64,000 nt of DNA from Ursus arctos (taxonomy: Eukaryota; Chordata; Mammalia; Carnivora; Ursidae). The notes beneath the pieces are model-generated. The model made no database searches. It was not told the DNA's origin and saw only the letters and a list, made by a program, of their open reading frames with translations. Every line of letters begins with the position of its first letter. Position 1 is the stretch's first letter. The stretch lies in contig NW_026622985.1 of assembly GCF_023065955.2 (NCBI RefSeq), positions 456,001 to 520,000 on the forward strand, in the 5' to 3' direction. Both the position numbers and the translations under genes were made by a program. Shown here in pieces: positions 25,085 through 36,696 of the stretch.

Positions 25085-25165
25085 AATCTCCACCTGTTTT
25101 TGACTGTCCCATTTTTTTCTTGAGACTGATTTCTAGTTTCATATCATTGTGGTTGGACAAGATTT

Positions 25166-26332
25166 GTGGCAGAAGGTGAGGAGAGCATTCAGATGAAAGG
25201 TTTGTTTCCTGGAGGGTTTTCTGAGGGCAGACCATGAGTTCCGTGGGGACGGAGGAAGGTTTTGTGAGACGGGGGGTGGGGTTAACCCTTGTTAGAATTA
25301 CTGACTACTACCATGCAGGCTGTGTGCTACCGTTCACACCGTAGTCCTGATGGGCTTGTACTTCATTAGAAATATTTTCTAGGAGGTGTAGGCATAGGCT
25401 TCTCTAAAAGAAAGGTGCCATGTGGGTTCATGGCATGACCCCAGGTCAGCAACCAGGATGTATGGTATTGTGGGGGATCAGAACCAGGCTTTCTGTGGGA
25501 AGTGACGGAAATAGGGTATGGTGAGCTCCATGACCATAGGTGAGGTCCCGAGTGACCCACTGGGTGTTGGGTTCTGTGGATCTGTTTCATCAGGTTCTGT
25601 GGAATTCAGGGACACCCTCCTGTCTGTGGATTTGTGTGGAGACAGGTAGAAATCAGTGTCTGACCAGGCACGAGGGTCGCACTGGACCACCACCAGAGGT
25701 GCAGCGTGCGGGGGAGCCACTGCTTGGTTTCCACGAAAGCTGACCAGGGTCTGTGACCGTGATTCCTAGCAGCTGCAAGGGGAGAGGAGGCCGGGGGTGG
25801 TGCACACTTCCTAGACTTGTGGTCAGGACTAGTCTGGAGCCCACTGAAGTCAGCCACACCTGGCACAGAAGGCCCCCAGTCAGTGTAGCTGTGGGCACTG
25901 CTCCCATGGCACTTTCGGGCCGGCTCCATGCTGCCACCTCCTGCTTTTCATCATCATCTTCAAGGTCGTGTGCCTCTGCTCTTGCCCCATGGCCTCCGGG
26001 ATATTGTCCGTCCTCCATCTGGCCCTCGTCCCTGGTGCCCTGTGCAGTCCGATGCCAGGGTAGCCTTCTCGAGACAAACATCTGGCCCTGATGGAACACT
26101 TCCATGGATCTCGTGTGATGCGAGGATGATGTCCTGCCCTGGAAGGGGGCTGCAGGTCCCCAATCAGGAGAGCCATGTCTCCCTTTTCAGCATGGCCTGC
26201 CCTCCCCTCAGTCTTCTTCAGGGAAGCTCTCCCCACTTCCTGAGATGACAGCTCTGAACTTAAAAGTGAATGTTATTTTACATATCTCTATGCCTTAGTT
26301 CATCCATGGCATGTCTTTCAACGCCGTTAGTG

Positions 26333-26366
<34 letters not shown>

Positions 26367-27221
26367 CAGTTCTGAAGGGCTGTCTGCTCAAGGAGGGGAT
26401 GACCTGGGTGGGGCAGCTTTCCCTCTCATCTCCCTCAGCCTGTCTCTGAGCCCTGGGGCCAGCTGTCCCACTGAGGATTGAGGGACCCGAGCCAGCCCAT
26501 CCTGAGCCCAGGCTGTGTGTCAGCTGTGTAGACTGATGCGTGTCGGAGCGGTGGGCAGCTGGCATAGGCCAGGGGCAGGCAGTGTCTCCCCATTCCTTCC
26601 CTCCCTTCCTCCCAGAGGTAGCTCAGAGCAGCCTTCAACCCCTGCATCTCCAGATCCCTTGACCTATGCCTCCTGTGTTCAGCTGGTGACCTTGGAGTTT
26701 CGCATGGATTCTACCTCCCATACCCTCTCCTGTAGCAGTTCCTGGATCAGGGGAGGGGTCGGACCCTTGTCTGATTTTGGTCTTCGTCCTGTCCCGCACC
26801 AAGCCCACTCACCTTTGCATCTTCCATGTATGTGCTTGGAAGCAAGCCCATCCACAGGGAACCTATTAGCCAAATGGATCCAGGTAATGAACATTGAAGT
26901 AGAGATCCAGGATCCATAATAAACCTGCTCTGAAACCTGTCCCAAAGTCTGTGACTCTCTCACACTGAAACAGAAACAATAATAGCTTTCTGGACTGTGA
27001 AGTGACATGTGTCTCTACTTCCAATCTTGAAATGCATAGGTGCTGAGCCTGGACAGAAAAGGACCATGGCTCCCGTGGGCTGGGATCCACAGTAAGAACT
27101 CAGTGAAATCTGAATTCGAGGCATAGAATGAATAATTATTGTAGAGTGAATCCTCCCAAGTAGGGCTTATGCACATTGCAGAGGAAAAGCTTTTTCAAAG
27201 AGGTTCCTGAAAGAAAAATCT
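25166..27221. other. Mid-GC intergenic DNA, no gene supported
   Basis: Several overlapping open frames of 80-150 codons on both strands at 25480-26250 and 26280-27090. None shows a domain, a start context or consistent splicing, and opposing frames are open at the same places, as expected for locally GC-rich DNA. A poly(T) tract lies at 26335-26364. Confidence 0.5.
26335..26364 (-). repeat. 30-bp poly(T), possible reverse-strand poly(A) tail
   Basis: Thirty uninterrupted T. Not adjacent to a recognisable SINE or L1 head, so it could be the tail of an unrecognised retroposed sequence lying to the right on the minus strand. No AATAAA-type signal is visible next to it. Confidence 0.6.
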
Positions 27222-27440
27222 TTTTAAAAAATTTATTTTAATTCCAGTAGAGCTAACATACAGTGTTACATTCGTTTCAGGTGTACAAGAGAGTGATTCA
27301 GTAATTCTATATATCACTCAGTGGTCATCAAGAAAAGTGTCCTCTTAATCCGCTTCATCTATTTCACTCATCCCTCTATCCACCTCCTCTCTGGTAACCA
27401 TCCGTTTGTTCTCTATTGTTAAGAGTTTGTATTTTGCCAG
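27222..27440 (-). mobile_element. LINE-1 3'-end fragment abutting duplication copy 2
   Basis: Reverse L1 3'UTR: aatttattttaattccagta, gctaacatacagtgttacat, tttcaggtgtacaagagagt, ctctattgttaagagtttgt. It stops at about 27440, just before the first base of duplication copy 2 (27445). Confidence 0.85.
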
Positions 27441-27444
27441 GCCC

Positions 27445-28441
27445 ATACTCAGGCAACCCTGTTTGGGTAGAGTTTCCGTGTCCCCTGCGAGGGGGGATGG
27501 GGGTGGGCACGCTGTGAGCCGGTATTTCCAGGCTTTTGTTCCCTGGCGGCTTTCTCTGGCGGTCTGCTGTGCCTCTTCTGAGAGTCAGAGCAGCAGAGGC
27601 TGAATTGTCACAGAACAGAGGGACTGCGGCCCATTCTCCACCGATGTTCTGGCCACTTTAACTCCGTTACTGTTGGTGCTGCTCAACCCTGTAGCGTCCC
27701 GGGATGTGCGCCCCACACCCGGCGTCCCCGCCCTCACTTCCAGGGCAGGCCCGTCTCTGTCCTTTGTGTTTCTAATGCCGCCAGCCGCCAGCCGCCAGCC
27801 GCCAGCCGCCCCCGCGTGCTCCCGGATCTCCCGGTCTCAGTCTGGATCCCGTGAGCACACCAGGATTCCGGAGTTCTGAGAGAAGCCTGGTGGCGCGCAC
27901 ACCCGGTTCAGGGTCTCAGTCTGCTGTTTCGCGGGTGCCGACCGCGAGTCCGCCCGCTCCCCCGTGCAGGTGGCCTGCCAGCTGCCAGCTGCCCCGCATG
28001 CGCTCCGGGAGCTCCCGGTCTCAGTCTGGATCCCGTGAGCACACGGGATTCCCGGGTTCCGCGAGATGCCTGGTGGCGCGCGCTCCCGGCTCACCGGTCT
28101 CAGTCCGCTCTCTCGCGGGTGCCCTCTGTGAGTCCGCCTGCTCCCCCCCCTCCCCCCCCCCCCCCCCCCCCCGTGCAGGTGGCTGCCGCTTCCCGGCGCC
28201 CGAACGCGGCGGCTCCCTCCCCCTTCCGTTTATCTTCCGATATCTGTGCCCGGTTTCATGGCTCCCCGCTTTGTACCTCAATACTCAGCACTGGAGATGT
28301 TCATTTGTAGAGATCCAGATGTATCTTCCTGCGTCTCAGGCTGATTCCGTGGTTGTTTAGGCTGGTCTGGTACCTATCCAGCTCGACTCAGGGGACCTGT
28401 GAAAAAGGGGTCCCCTACTCCTCCGCCATCTTAACTCCTCT
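27445..28441 (-). promoter_or_regulatory. Detached LINE-1 5'UTR carried in copy 2
   Basis: Copy of the L1-A CpG-rich leader without any ORF1 or ORF2 downstream on the minus strand. If still active as an internal promoter it would transcribe leftwards into 27.4 kb and beyond. Confidence 0.6.
28143..28172. repeat. Expanded poly(C) tract
   Basis: C8-T-C21 here, against C12 at 15586-15597 in copy 1. It is the largest difference between the two duplication copies. Long C tracts are prone to slippage and to sequencing or assembly error. Confidence 0.9.
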
Positions 28442-29509
28442 CTTGTACCTGAAATAGTATTTAAAAACACTCAGCTCAGCCTCTTCTACAAAGTGAGCCA
28501 ATGCTTATAAACATGGCTAAAATATTCCCTTACCGACGATGACTTCCCAGCCATCGTAGTGTTTAACTGGTATGACTGTGACTTACATTAGTCAACATTT
28601 GCAGAGAAAGAACTTAGTGCATCCAGGGGGGCACTTCATGTTGAAAGTAGTTTGTGACAACGAGCTACTGTGTTTTATACTGCAGTCCAAGGGAATGGTG
28701 CCAGACATCTCTAAGGTGTCTAGCAGTTCTACAATTCTGATTTTAAGTGGTCTGCGTGCTTCAGAGATTTGGGCAGGAGAAGGGCAGGAGTCCAGAGACT
28801 GTGAACACTTCTGTTACCTGTGCTGACCATGGAGCAGGTAGCCTTCTGTGGGCATCATTTTGATTTCTTGGTACTCTTGTGAAAGGTGCTTTTGTCTCAA
28901 ATTCCTCCATTTAGGAGTAATTATAATGATAAAAGTAATGTTTATCTTATATCATCTGTGGGCCCTGATCCTGGGCTCCCAGGGAAGCTATCCTTTAACA
29001 TTTTACCCGGCTCAAAATGACTGGGCAAAACCTCAAAGCATGGGCCCTATTTCTGCCCCAAGCACATGTTGTACATCTGTTTCGAGAAGAAAACAATAAC
29101 CAAAAATGCCAACATGAAGATAAGAAAAAATAAAGAACCTCTTTGGCTCCCATAAGGTTAAAGTCATACTGACATGTACATACTGAAAATGCATGAAATC
29201 ATTGCATGTCCTAAAGCCCAAGCCTTGGAGGGTCTGAGAGCCACTGACCTTGCCCAGAACCAGGCACACCCCAGCAGGGAGGGCTGGTGCAGAAAGGGAA
29301 GGGGCAGGACGCTGAGGGTGGTCTGCAGCTAGAGGGGTCCCTGGAAGGGGCCAGGTGTGTGGGGGGGAGCCCGGCCCACGACCCCACCCATGCCTGTGCT
29401 GGGTGTTGAGTAGAGGAGGCACCTCTTGGACCCCCTGCACTTTCAGGGTTCCAGGGGCTTGAGGGCGGGTTGCCCGGCATCCAAGGGGCTAGGGCACCAC
29501 CCTCCCCGA

Positions 29510-29634
29510 CCAATCACCGCTTGGGGGTGGAGCTACGTCTCTGTGGGCGGTCCCAGAGTTGCAGCGGGTTGCAGACCTGGGGCAGAAGAAGGGGCACTGG
29601 GGGAGAGAGAGTTGCCCTGCGGAGGTCCGGGCTG
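29510..29634 (+). promoter_or_regulatory. Candidate promoter and non-coding first exon (copy 2)
   Basis: Exact repeat of the element at 16933-17057: CCAAT box at 29510-29514, GC boxes, and the gtgagt donor at 29635. Being an unaltered duplicate it would provide a second start site in the same orientation. Confidence 0.4.
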
Positions 29635-31252
29635 GTGAGTGAGCAGCATGCCCCGGGGTGGGGGTCGGGGGGTAGGGTGCGCCCCAGGTGGGAGGCAGGA
29701 TTCTGGAAGGGCACGTGGAGAGGGTTCATTGTGGGGACTCAGGTGAGTTTTCTTTTTCCCTTTAAAGTCTCTTCCGCCCCATGTCCTCAACTGGCCTTAT
29801 TCCCCATACCCGTGAACTCCAGGGCGCCCACTCACCTGAGCTTTTGTGGGATGGGTTGCAGAATTTCAGGGTTTCCCCTGTTCCCCGGGAAGAGTGCGGG
29901 TAAGGACCTCACAGAATCCCCACCTTCAGTGGGGTGTCCCCCGGTTCTCTGACACAGTGCAGGTGATGCATCTTGAGCAGTACCCCGAGTTCAGCGGGGT
30001 GTGCCCTGGTCCCCCAGGCACAGGGGTGGCAGTAGCAAGCCCCAGAGCCGTCCCCCAACTTCAGCATTATGCCCCGTGTGCCCCCGAGTTAGTGGTAATT
30101 GGCTGTTAGAATCATGCAGGATTCATGCAGGTGGGGGCCCGGAGGCGGGCGTAAACCAGACCCCACTCTAGTTGCATTGGGAATAGACGAATTGAGGGTT
30201 TCTTTAGAAGAGTAAGTCTGCTTTCCAGAAAAGGCAAGGTCATTGGTCTATTGAGAATGAAGATAATTACTGCTAAACAACAAGTATGTGTTGCCCCTTC
30301 GTCCAGAAACCGAAGCAGGTGTGCAGGCTTTAGGTCAGAGGTGCCTTCTTCTCCCCAGCTGACAGCACTTCTCTGCTCTGGCTCCATGAGACCCGAGGTT
30401 TTGAACGTCAGCATCTGAGTCAGGGAGGCAGCTTGTCACAGGACGCCAGTGTTCAGAGAAAACACAGCTATTTTGGCATAATGTCCTATCTATGTCAGGA
30501 CTGGAGGTAAAACCTCTCATTATCCCCAAACCTCCTGGGCTTTTCTCTTTTCTCTAGTTGAGCCACAAAGTAAAATTGAAGTAGCTGTCAGCATTCTGGG
30601 TTTGGTGCAAGAATTACTTAGTTTCCCTGCAGGTAGAACTTTGCAGGGGATCACAATTTCTCTGTCCATTTATTGCTTACAAATGTATTTTGACTATCTG
30701 TTTCCTAGGAACCCTCTTTTATTAGAAAGGGAAGGTGAGATTCACTCTGTGCCTGTTTGTAACATCTAATTTGTTCCTTCATCTAGCAATGTTTATTCAA
30801 TTGGGCCTAAGATATGGTTGAGTGGCCAGCATCTAGAGTTAGATGGCTTTTTTTCATCTGATACAGACTTGGATGATGTCATTTGACAAAGGTGATGTTT
30901 CATCATTGATTAGTTTATTCATCAGAAGAGTTAAAATTAGGGTGGAGGGAAAATTCAAAATTATCCAAATGGGCCTGTTCCTGTTTAAAAGTTGAGCTTG
31001 ACTTTCTAGTTTTACTATTATCTCGATATTTTGAGGTGCCATATTCTGTCTGTAGTTTCTTTGGTGGTGGAGTCAGAAGGAGAGTCTGGGAATTCTTTTG
31101 GAGAGTGGCATGCTGGTGGCTTCAAGGGGCTTGGCGTCAGGAGCCTTGGGGTGAATTCCGCAACTGCTTGCCTGACCCTGGGTGCATCTCACAGAGGTTT
31201 TGTTTCCTCTTATGAAATTGCCAGCAGATAATGTTCTGCTTAAAGGGGAACC

Positions 31253-31965
31253 CTCCCATCCTGGTGGTGGGAATGCAGAGTGGTGCAGACAGTCTGGGAA
31301 ACAGTGTGGGGGTTCCTCAAAAAGTTAAACATTGAACAACCACATGATCCAGCAATTGCTTTCCTGGGTGCTTACCCAAAAGATACAAAAATGCACATTC
31401 GAAGGGGGTACGTGCACCATGATGTTTATAGCAACAATGTCCACAGAGGCCAAACTATGGAGAGAATCCCAAAGTCCATGCACTGATGAATGGATAAAGC
31501 AGATGTGGGATACGTGTATATATGTATATATGTGTGTGTGTGTGTGTGTATGTATATATATATATATATATAGATATGGGAATATGACCCAGCTTCAAAA
31601 AGAATGAAATCTTACCATTTGCAAGGATGTGGATGGATCTAGAGTGTATTAAGCTAAGCAAAATTAGTGAGGAAAGACAAATATCCTATGCTCTCACGCT
31701 TGTGGAATTTCAGAAAGAAAACAGATGAACAGAGTTGAGGGGTGATGAGAGAGGCAAACAAGGAAATAGACTCAACCTTGGAGAACAAACTGAGTGTTGC
31801 TGCAGGACAGGGGCGTGGGGGGAAGAGTTAAATGGGTGAGGGGTATTAAGGAGGGCGCTTGTGATGAGCACTGGGTACTGTATGCAGGTGAGGAATCACT
31901 AAATCCTACCCCTGAAGCGAATATTCCATGGCATGTGAACTAACTGGAATTTAAGTAAAAGAAGA
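31253..31965 (+). mobile_element. LINE-1 3'-end fragment (duplicated, copy 2)
   Basis: Same L1 3' end as at 18676-19388, carried along by the segmental duplication. Confidence 0.85.
31515..31577. repeat. (TA)(TG)(TA) compound microsatellite, copy 2
   Basis: Duplicate of 18938-19000 with the same visible structure. Confidence 0.9.
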
Positions 31966-32606
31966 AAGGAAAAAGTGTTCTGCTTCATGAAGAGTGAGGT
32001 AAAATTGTAGTGATTTGGGCTGTACTGTTCTATAGATGATAGTTGTAAAACACCCTGTTGTAAGATACACTAGTTTCTTATCACATAAGGAGTCCTCAGA
32101 AAGCTGCAAGGAAAGATTCAGATCTCAGAGCATGTTCATGTTCCACTGATATGTTACAGTTTGCACAGGTAGGACAGAAGGAGAGAAAGGCAACAGAAGG
32201 GGAAAGTAGGTGTGAACCTTTCATTAGTTAGCATTATAGCTTTCTCATGAAAGCCTTGCGCCAGTGTGATTTTGCAAGAAGAGGGGGAATCCGGGAGCTT
32301 TGCTGGAGACGGGGGAGTTCCAGGTCTGGGTAAAGCTGACAGGGGTCCCAGAGGAGAGCTGAATGCATTCTGCAGCAGGGTGTGGGCAGGGTGGGCTCCA
32401 GGGGTGGCTGTGGGTCTCCTGTGTGAGAGTTGTGACAGGTGAGGGCTGTGTGCAAGTTCCTGGCTGAGGACAAGTGAGGCACAGGTGGAGAGCTGGCAGA
32501 AAACCTTTTTCTGGGCCACCAGCCTCACCCAACACACACAGCCTCACCTTCTGTCCCTGTCACTCCAATTCAGACTTCTCAGAAGGCGAGTGAGAACACA
32601 TCAAGA

Positions 32607-33037
32607 GCATTCTAAACAGAAGGGAAAGCAAGTGCAAAGGCTCTGGGGCAGGAGAATTCCAGATATGTCCAGGAGCAGCAAGAAGGCCCTGTGGCCACAG
32701 GGGACAGCTTAGGACATGACCTCAGAGAGGTGACAGAGGGTGACAGAAAGCCATTCCAGGGCTATAACCCCATGAGACCCTGTTGCACTAGGCCATCGTG
32801 GCTACAGTGTTGAGAACAGATGACAGAGGGTTGAAGATGGCAAGGCAGGTCAATGACGAAGCTTTTCCAGGAACTCAGGCACTGTGGACCAGACAGGTGG
32901 CCTTGGATGGAGTGGTTAGACCTATTCTGGGTCCATTTTGAAGATGGAGCTCACAGGATTTGCTGATGAGTTAGATATTAGGAGCAGGAGAACGGAGGAA
33001 TTGGGGTAACTCCCAGCTGTTGTGGGTTGTCCTGATC
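32607..33037 (+). mobile_element. Ancient mammalian interspersed repeat (family uncertain), copy 2
   Basis: Duplicate of 20030-20460; one A-to-G difference is seen (gacgaagc against gacaaagc). Confidence 0.45.
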
Positions 33038-34360
33038 GAGGGGAAGGAGAGGGTTTCTGGGGGTAGGAGGTAGTCCGTGTTCCGCATGCTGAGGAAGGTG
33101 CCTTTCCCGGTGGATCTGCTGAGGTTTGTGTCTGGGAGAACCTTTCACATCTCCTCCCTCAGCAATGCTCAAGTACAAGTATCCCCCAGCTTTTAAACGT
33201 TCACAGTAAGACACTTGGCTTTCTTGAAAGAACTACGTTATTACCCAGCTTCAGTAAGAGGAAGAGACCTAAAGAGGATTTCCCTCTTATGAAAAAAGGT
33301 GAACAGTGAGAATCGCGGTCAGCATCTGTTTTGGGGAGAAGCACGACAGAGGCGGCGTGCACCCCAACCAGCTCCTTCCGCTGGGAACCGCTCTCCGCAT
33401 CCAGCCACCAGCACTTTGAATTGTGTCTGTGAGCCTCTGCTGTGCTTTATCTTCATTTATGCTGGGCCTCCGTTAGAAACTTGTGTCCTGAGGCCTAAGA
33501 AAAGCCAAAGAGAAGGAATCTTGGAGTCTGAGCACACTGTCCAATTTTTCCGTGTAAATGAACGGTCATTCCTTCTTTACACCATTTCTGCTGTGCAAGG
33601 TTTCTCAGAAGCCCTGTACTTTCAAAGAGCAGGGAAACCTATACCCCATGGCTGCGGGGTTAGTTTTAGTCTCCATGCTGGACAGAACATTTCATGACTG
33701 TCGGATTTTCTCACTCAAACATTGAGACTTGGACCACCTTCACCCGTTTCTACCACCCCATCCCCGAATCTGGCACCTACCAATCTGCTCTCAGTATCTA
33801 TGCGTTCAGTATTTGTTTATTCCACGTGGAATGTACATGAGAGCATCTGGTATTTGTCTTTCTGTGTCTGAGTTACTTGGCATAAGGCCCCCAAGGTCTG
33901 TGTTTCCATGTCTGGTTATTGTGAATAATGCTGCAGTGAATGTGGGAGTGCATCTGTCTTTTTGAGGCAGTATTTTTGTGTTCTCCAAATCAATACTCAG
34001 TAGAGCCATTACTGGGTCATGTGGTAGTTGTATTTATTTTTTCAGGAACCTCCATACCGTTTGTCACAGTGGCTGCACCAATTTCCATTCCCACCAACAG
34101 CGCACAGTGTCTCCTCGTCTGCACACCCTTGACCCCACCTGGTGTCTGTCTCTGGGACAATTGCTGTTCCAACAGTTGTGAGGGGATAGCCGATTGTGGG
34201 TTTGACTGATGTTTCCCTGACGATGATTAGTGATGTCGAACAACTTTTTCTGTCTGTTGGCACCTGTGTGCCATCTTTGGACAGTATCTATTCACATATT
34301 CACCCCATTTTTTATACAGTTTTTTTTTTTTGTTTTGATTTGTATGAGTGTTGTGTGCAT

Positions 34361-36624
34361 TGATGGATCCCCTAATTTCTCTTTCTTCGGTCTCATTATT
34401 TGTGTATAGAAATGCAACTGATTTCTGAGCATTGATTTTGTATCCCACCACATTACTGAATTGCTCTATAACTTCTAATAGTTTGGGAGTGGATTCTTTT
34501 GGGTTTTCCATATAGAGTATCATGTCATCTGCGAAGAGAGACATTTTGACTTCTTCTTTGCCGATTTGGATACCTTTTATCCCTTTTTGTTGTCTGGTTG
34601 CTGTTGCAAGGGCTTCTAGTACTATGTTGAATAAAATGGCGAGAGTGGGCATTCTTGTTGTGTTCCTGATCTTAAGGGAAAGGCTTCCAGCTTTTCCCCA
34701 TTGAGAATGATATTTGCTGTAGGCTTTTTATAGATCGTTTTTATGAGATTGAGGAATGTACCCTCTATTCCTACACTCTGAAGGGTTTTAATCAGGAAAG
34801 GATGCTGTATTTTGTCAAATGCTTTTTCTGCATCTATTGAGAGAATCATATGATTTTTAAATTTTTCTTTCTGGATAAAATTTAAGACTCTGATAGATTT
34901 GCAAATGTTGAACCACCCTTGCATCCCAGGGATGAATCCCACTTGGTCATGATGGATAATCCTTTTAATGTACTGTTGGATTCTATTAGCCAGGATCTTG
35001 TTGAGGATTTTGGCGTCCATATTCATTAGGGAAATCAATCTGTAATTCTCCTTTTTGATGGGGTTTTTGCCTGATTTGGGGATCAAGGTAATATTGGCTT
35101 CATAGAATGAGTTTGGTAGCTTTCCTTCTGTTTCTGTTTTTTGAAATAGCTTTAGGAGAATAGGTATTATTTCTTCTTTGAATGTTTGGTAGAATTCCCC
35201 AGGAAAACCGTCCGGGCCTGGAGTTTTGTTTTTTGGAAGGTTGTTTTTCACTGACGCAATCTCTTCATAATTAATTGGCCTGTTTAAAAAATCAATTTCT
35301 TCCTGTTTCAGTCTTGGTAGTTTATAGGTTTCCAGGAAGGCCTCCATCTCATCCACATTGCTTAATTTATTGGCATAAAGCTGTTGATAAAAGTTTCTAA
35401 TAATCCTTCAATTTCATTGGTGTTTGTTGTGACCTCTCCTTTTTCATTCATAATTTTATTAATTTGGGTCCTTTATTCTTTTGGATAAGTCTTACCAGTG
35501 ATATGTCAATTTTATTAATTCTCTCAAAGAACCAGCTTCTAGTTCTGTTGATCTGCTCTACTGTACTCCTGGTTTCTAATTCATTGATTTCTGCTCTAAT
35601 CTTGGTCAACTGCTTCCTCAAGCGTGGATTAGGCCTGTCCCTCTGTTGCTCTTCCAGCTTCTTGAGGTGAGAATATAAAAACTGCATTTTAGATTTTTCT
35701 ATTCTTTTGAGTGAGGCTTGGATGGCTATGTATTTCCCCCTTAGGACTGCCTTTGCAGTATCCATAGGTTTTGGACCATTGTGTTTTCATTCTCATTGGT
35801 CTTCATAAATTGTTTAAATTGATTTTTGATTTCTTGGTTTATCGAATCATTCTTGAGCCAGATGATTCTTAGTCTCCAAGTGTTTGAGTTTCTTCCAAAT
35901 TTTTCCTTGTGGTTGAGTTCCAATTTTGGAGAGTTGTGGTCTGAGAATATGCAGGGAGTAATTTCAGTCTTTTGGTATCAGTTGAGACTTGTTTTGTGAC
36001 CCAGAACAGGGTCTATTCTTGAGAATGTTCCATGGGCATTAGAATAGAATGAGTATTCTTTGGTTCTGGGGTGTAGTGTTCTATATATATCTATGAGGTC
36101 CAACTCATCAAGTATGGCATTCAAAACTCTTGTTTCTTTGCTGATTTCTTGCTTAGGTGATCTATCTATTGCTGATAATGGAATGTTGAGGTCCCCTACT
36201 ATTAGCATATTTTATCTCTATGCCTCTTTATTCTGGTTAAGAGTTGGCTTGTGTATCTTGCTGCCCCCCTATTGGGGGCATATATATTTATAATTGTCAT
36301 ATCCACTTGTTGGATACATCCTTTAAGAATTATATAGTGCCCTTCTGTGTCTCTAACTATAGTCTTTAGTTTAAAATCCAATCTGTCTGATATGAGAATT
36401 GCTACCCCAGCTTTCTTTTGAGGTCCATTGGTGTGAAAGATGGTATTCCATCCCTTTACTTTCAGTCTGAATTTTTCTTTAGGTTCAAAATGAGCCTCTT
36501 GCAGACAGCAAATGGATGGTTCATGTCTTTTTATCCAATCTGCAACACTGTGGTGCTTTATGGGAGCATTTAGGCCATTTACATTGAGACTGATTATTGA
36601 GAGATATGATTTTAATGATGCCAT
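34361..36624 (-). pseudogene. LINE-1 ORF2 fragment of L1-B
   Basis: Endonuclease start at 36624 (MASLKSYLSIISLNVNGL), reverse transcriptase palm with [13 protein letters not shown] and the catalytic [10 protein letters not shown] (near 34535), then cut off at the junction with the duplicated segment. Frames change near 34640, 35360-35450, 35765, 35950 and 36205, so at least five lesions are present. No C-terminal region remains. Confidence 0.88.
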
Positions 36625-36696
36625 GTTGCAAGTAAAGTCTTTGTTTCTATAGATTGTGACTTTCTGTTCTGTATCACTCTTGGGGCCTTTTTACTT

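Larger units (their letters stand above)
21150..25165 (-). mobile_element. Old antisense LINE-1 with nested insertions
   Basis: Minus-strand L1 remnant running from the 3'UTR (near 21150) through the zinc-knuckle region (ttcccaccaacagcg, 21510) into ORF2 (22230-22740). It resumes at about 24456-24893 and 25085-25165 in the upstream part of ORF2. Interrupted by SINEs at 22746-22940 and 24894-25084 and by a younger L1 at 23088-24455. Part of ORF2, including most of the reverse transcriptase, is missing between the two halves. Confidence 0.85.
27445..34360. repeat. 6.9-kb direct segmental duplication, copy 2
   Basis: Near-identical to 14888-21785. Copy 2 begins abruptly inside what in copy 1 is the L1-A 5'UTR, without ORF1 or ORF2 beside it. 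It ends at gtgtgcat (34360), where the next base enters L1-B ORF2 instead of the old L1. It is therefore the derived copy, inserted between an L1 3' fragment and a broken L1. Differences seen include a C-tract expansion (28143-28172), one extra base near 28632 (gggcacttc against gggcattc) and about a dozen transitions. Confidence 0.95.

Noticed and set aside
25480..26250. Cluster of 80-150 codon frames on both strands
   Set aside because: Frames overlap on opposite strands with no consistent splice or domain evidence, which fits GC-rich non-coding DNA.
34227..34652. 141-codon chimeric open frame containing the L1 FADD motif
   Set aside because: It is an accidental fusion of L1-B ORF2 with duplicated sequence at the copy-2 breakpoint.
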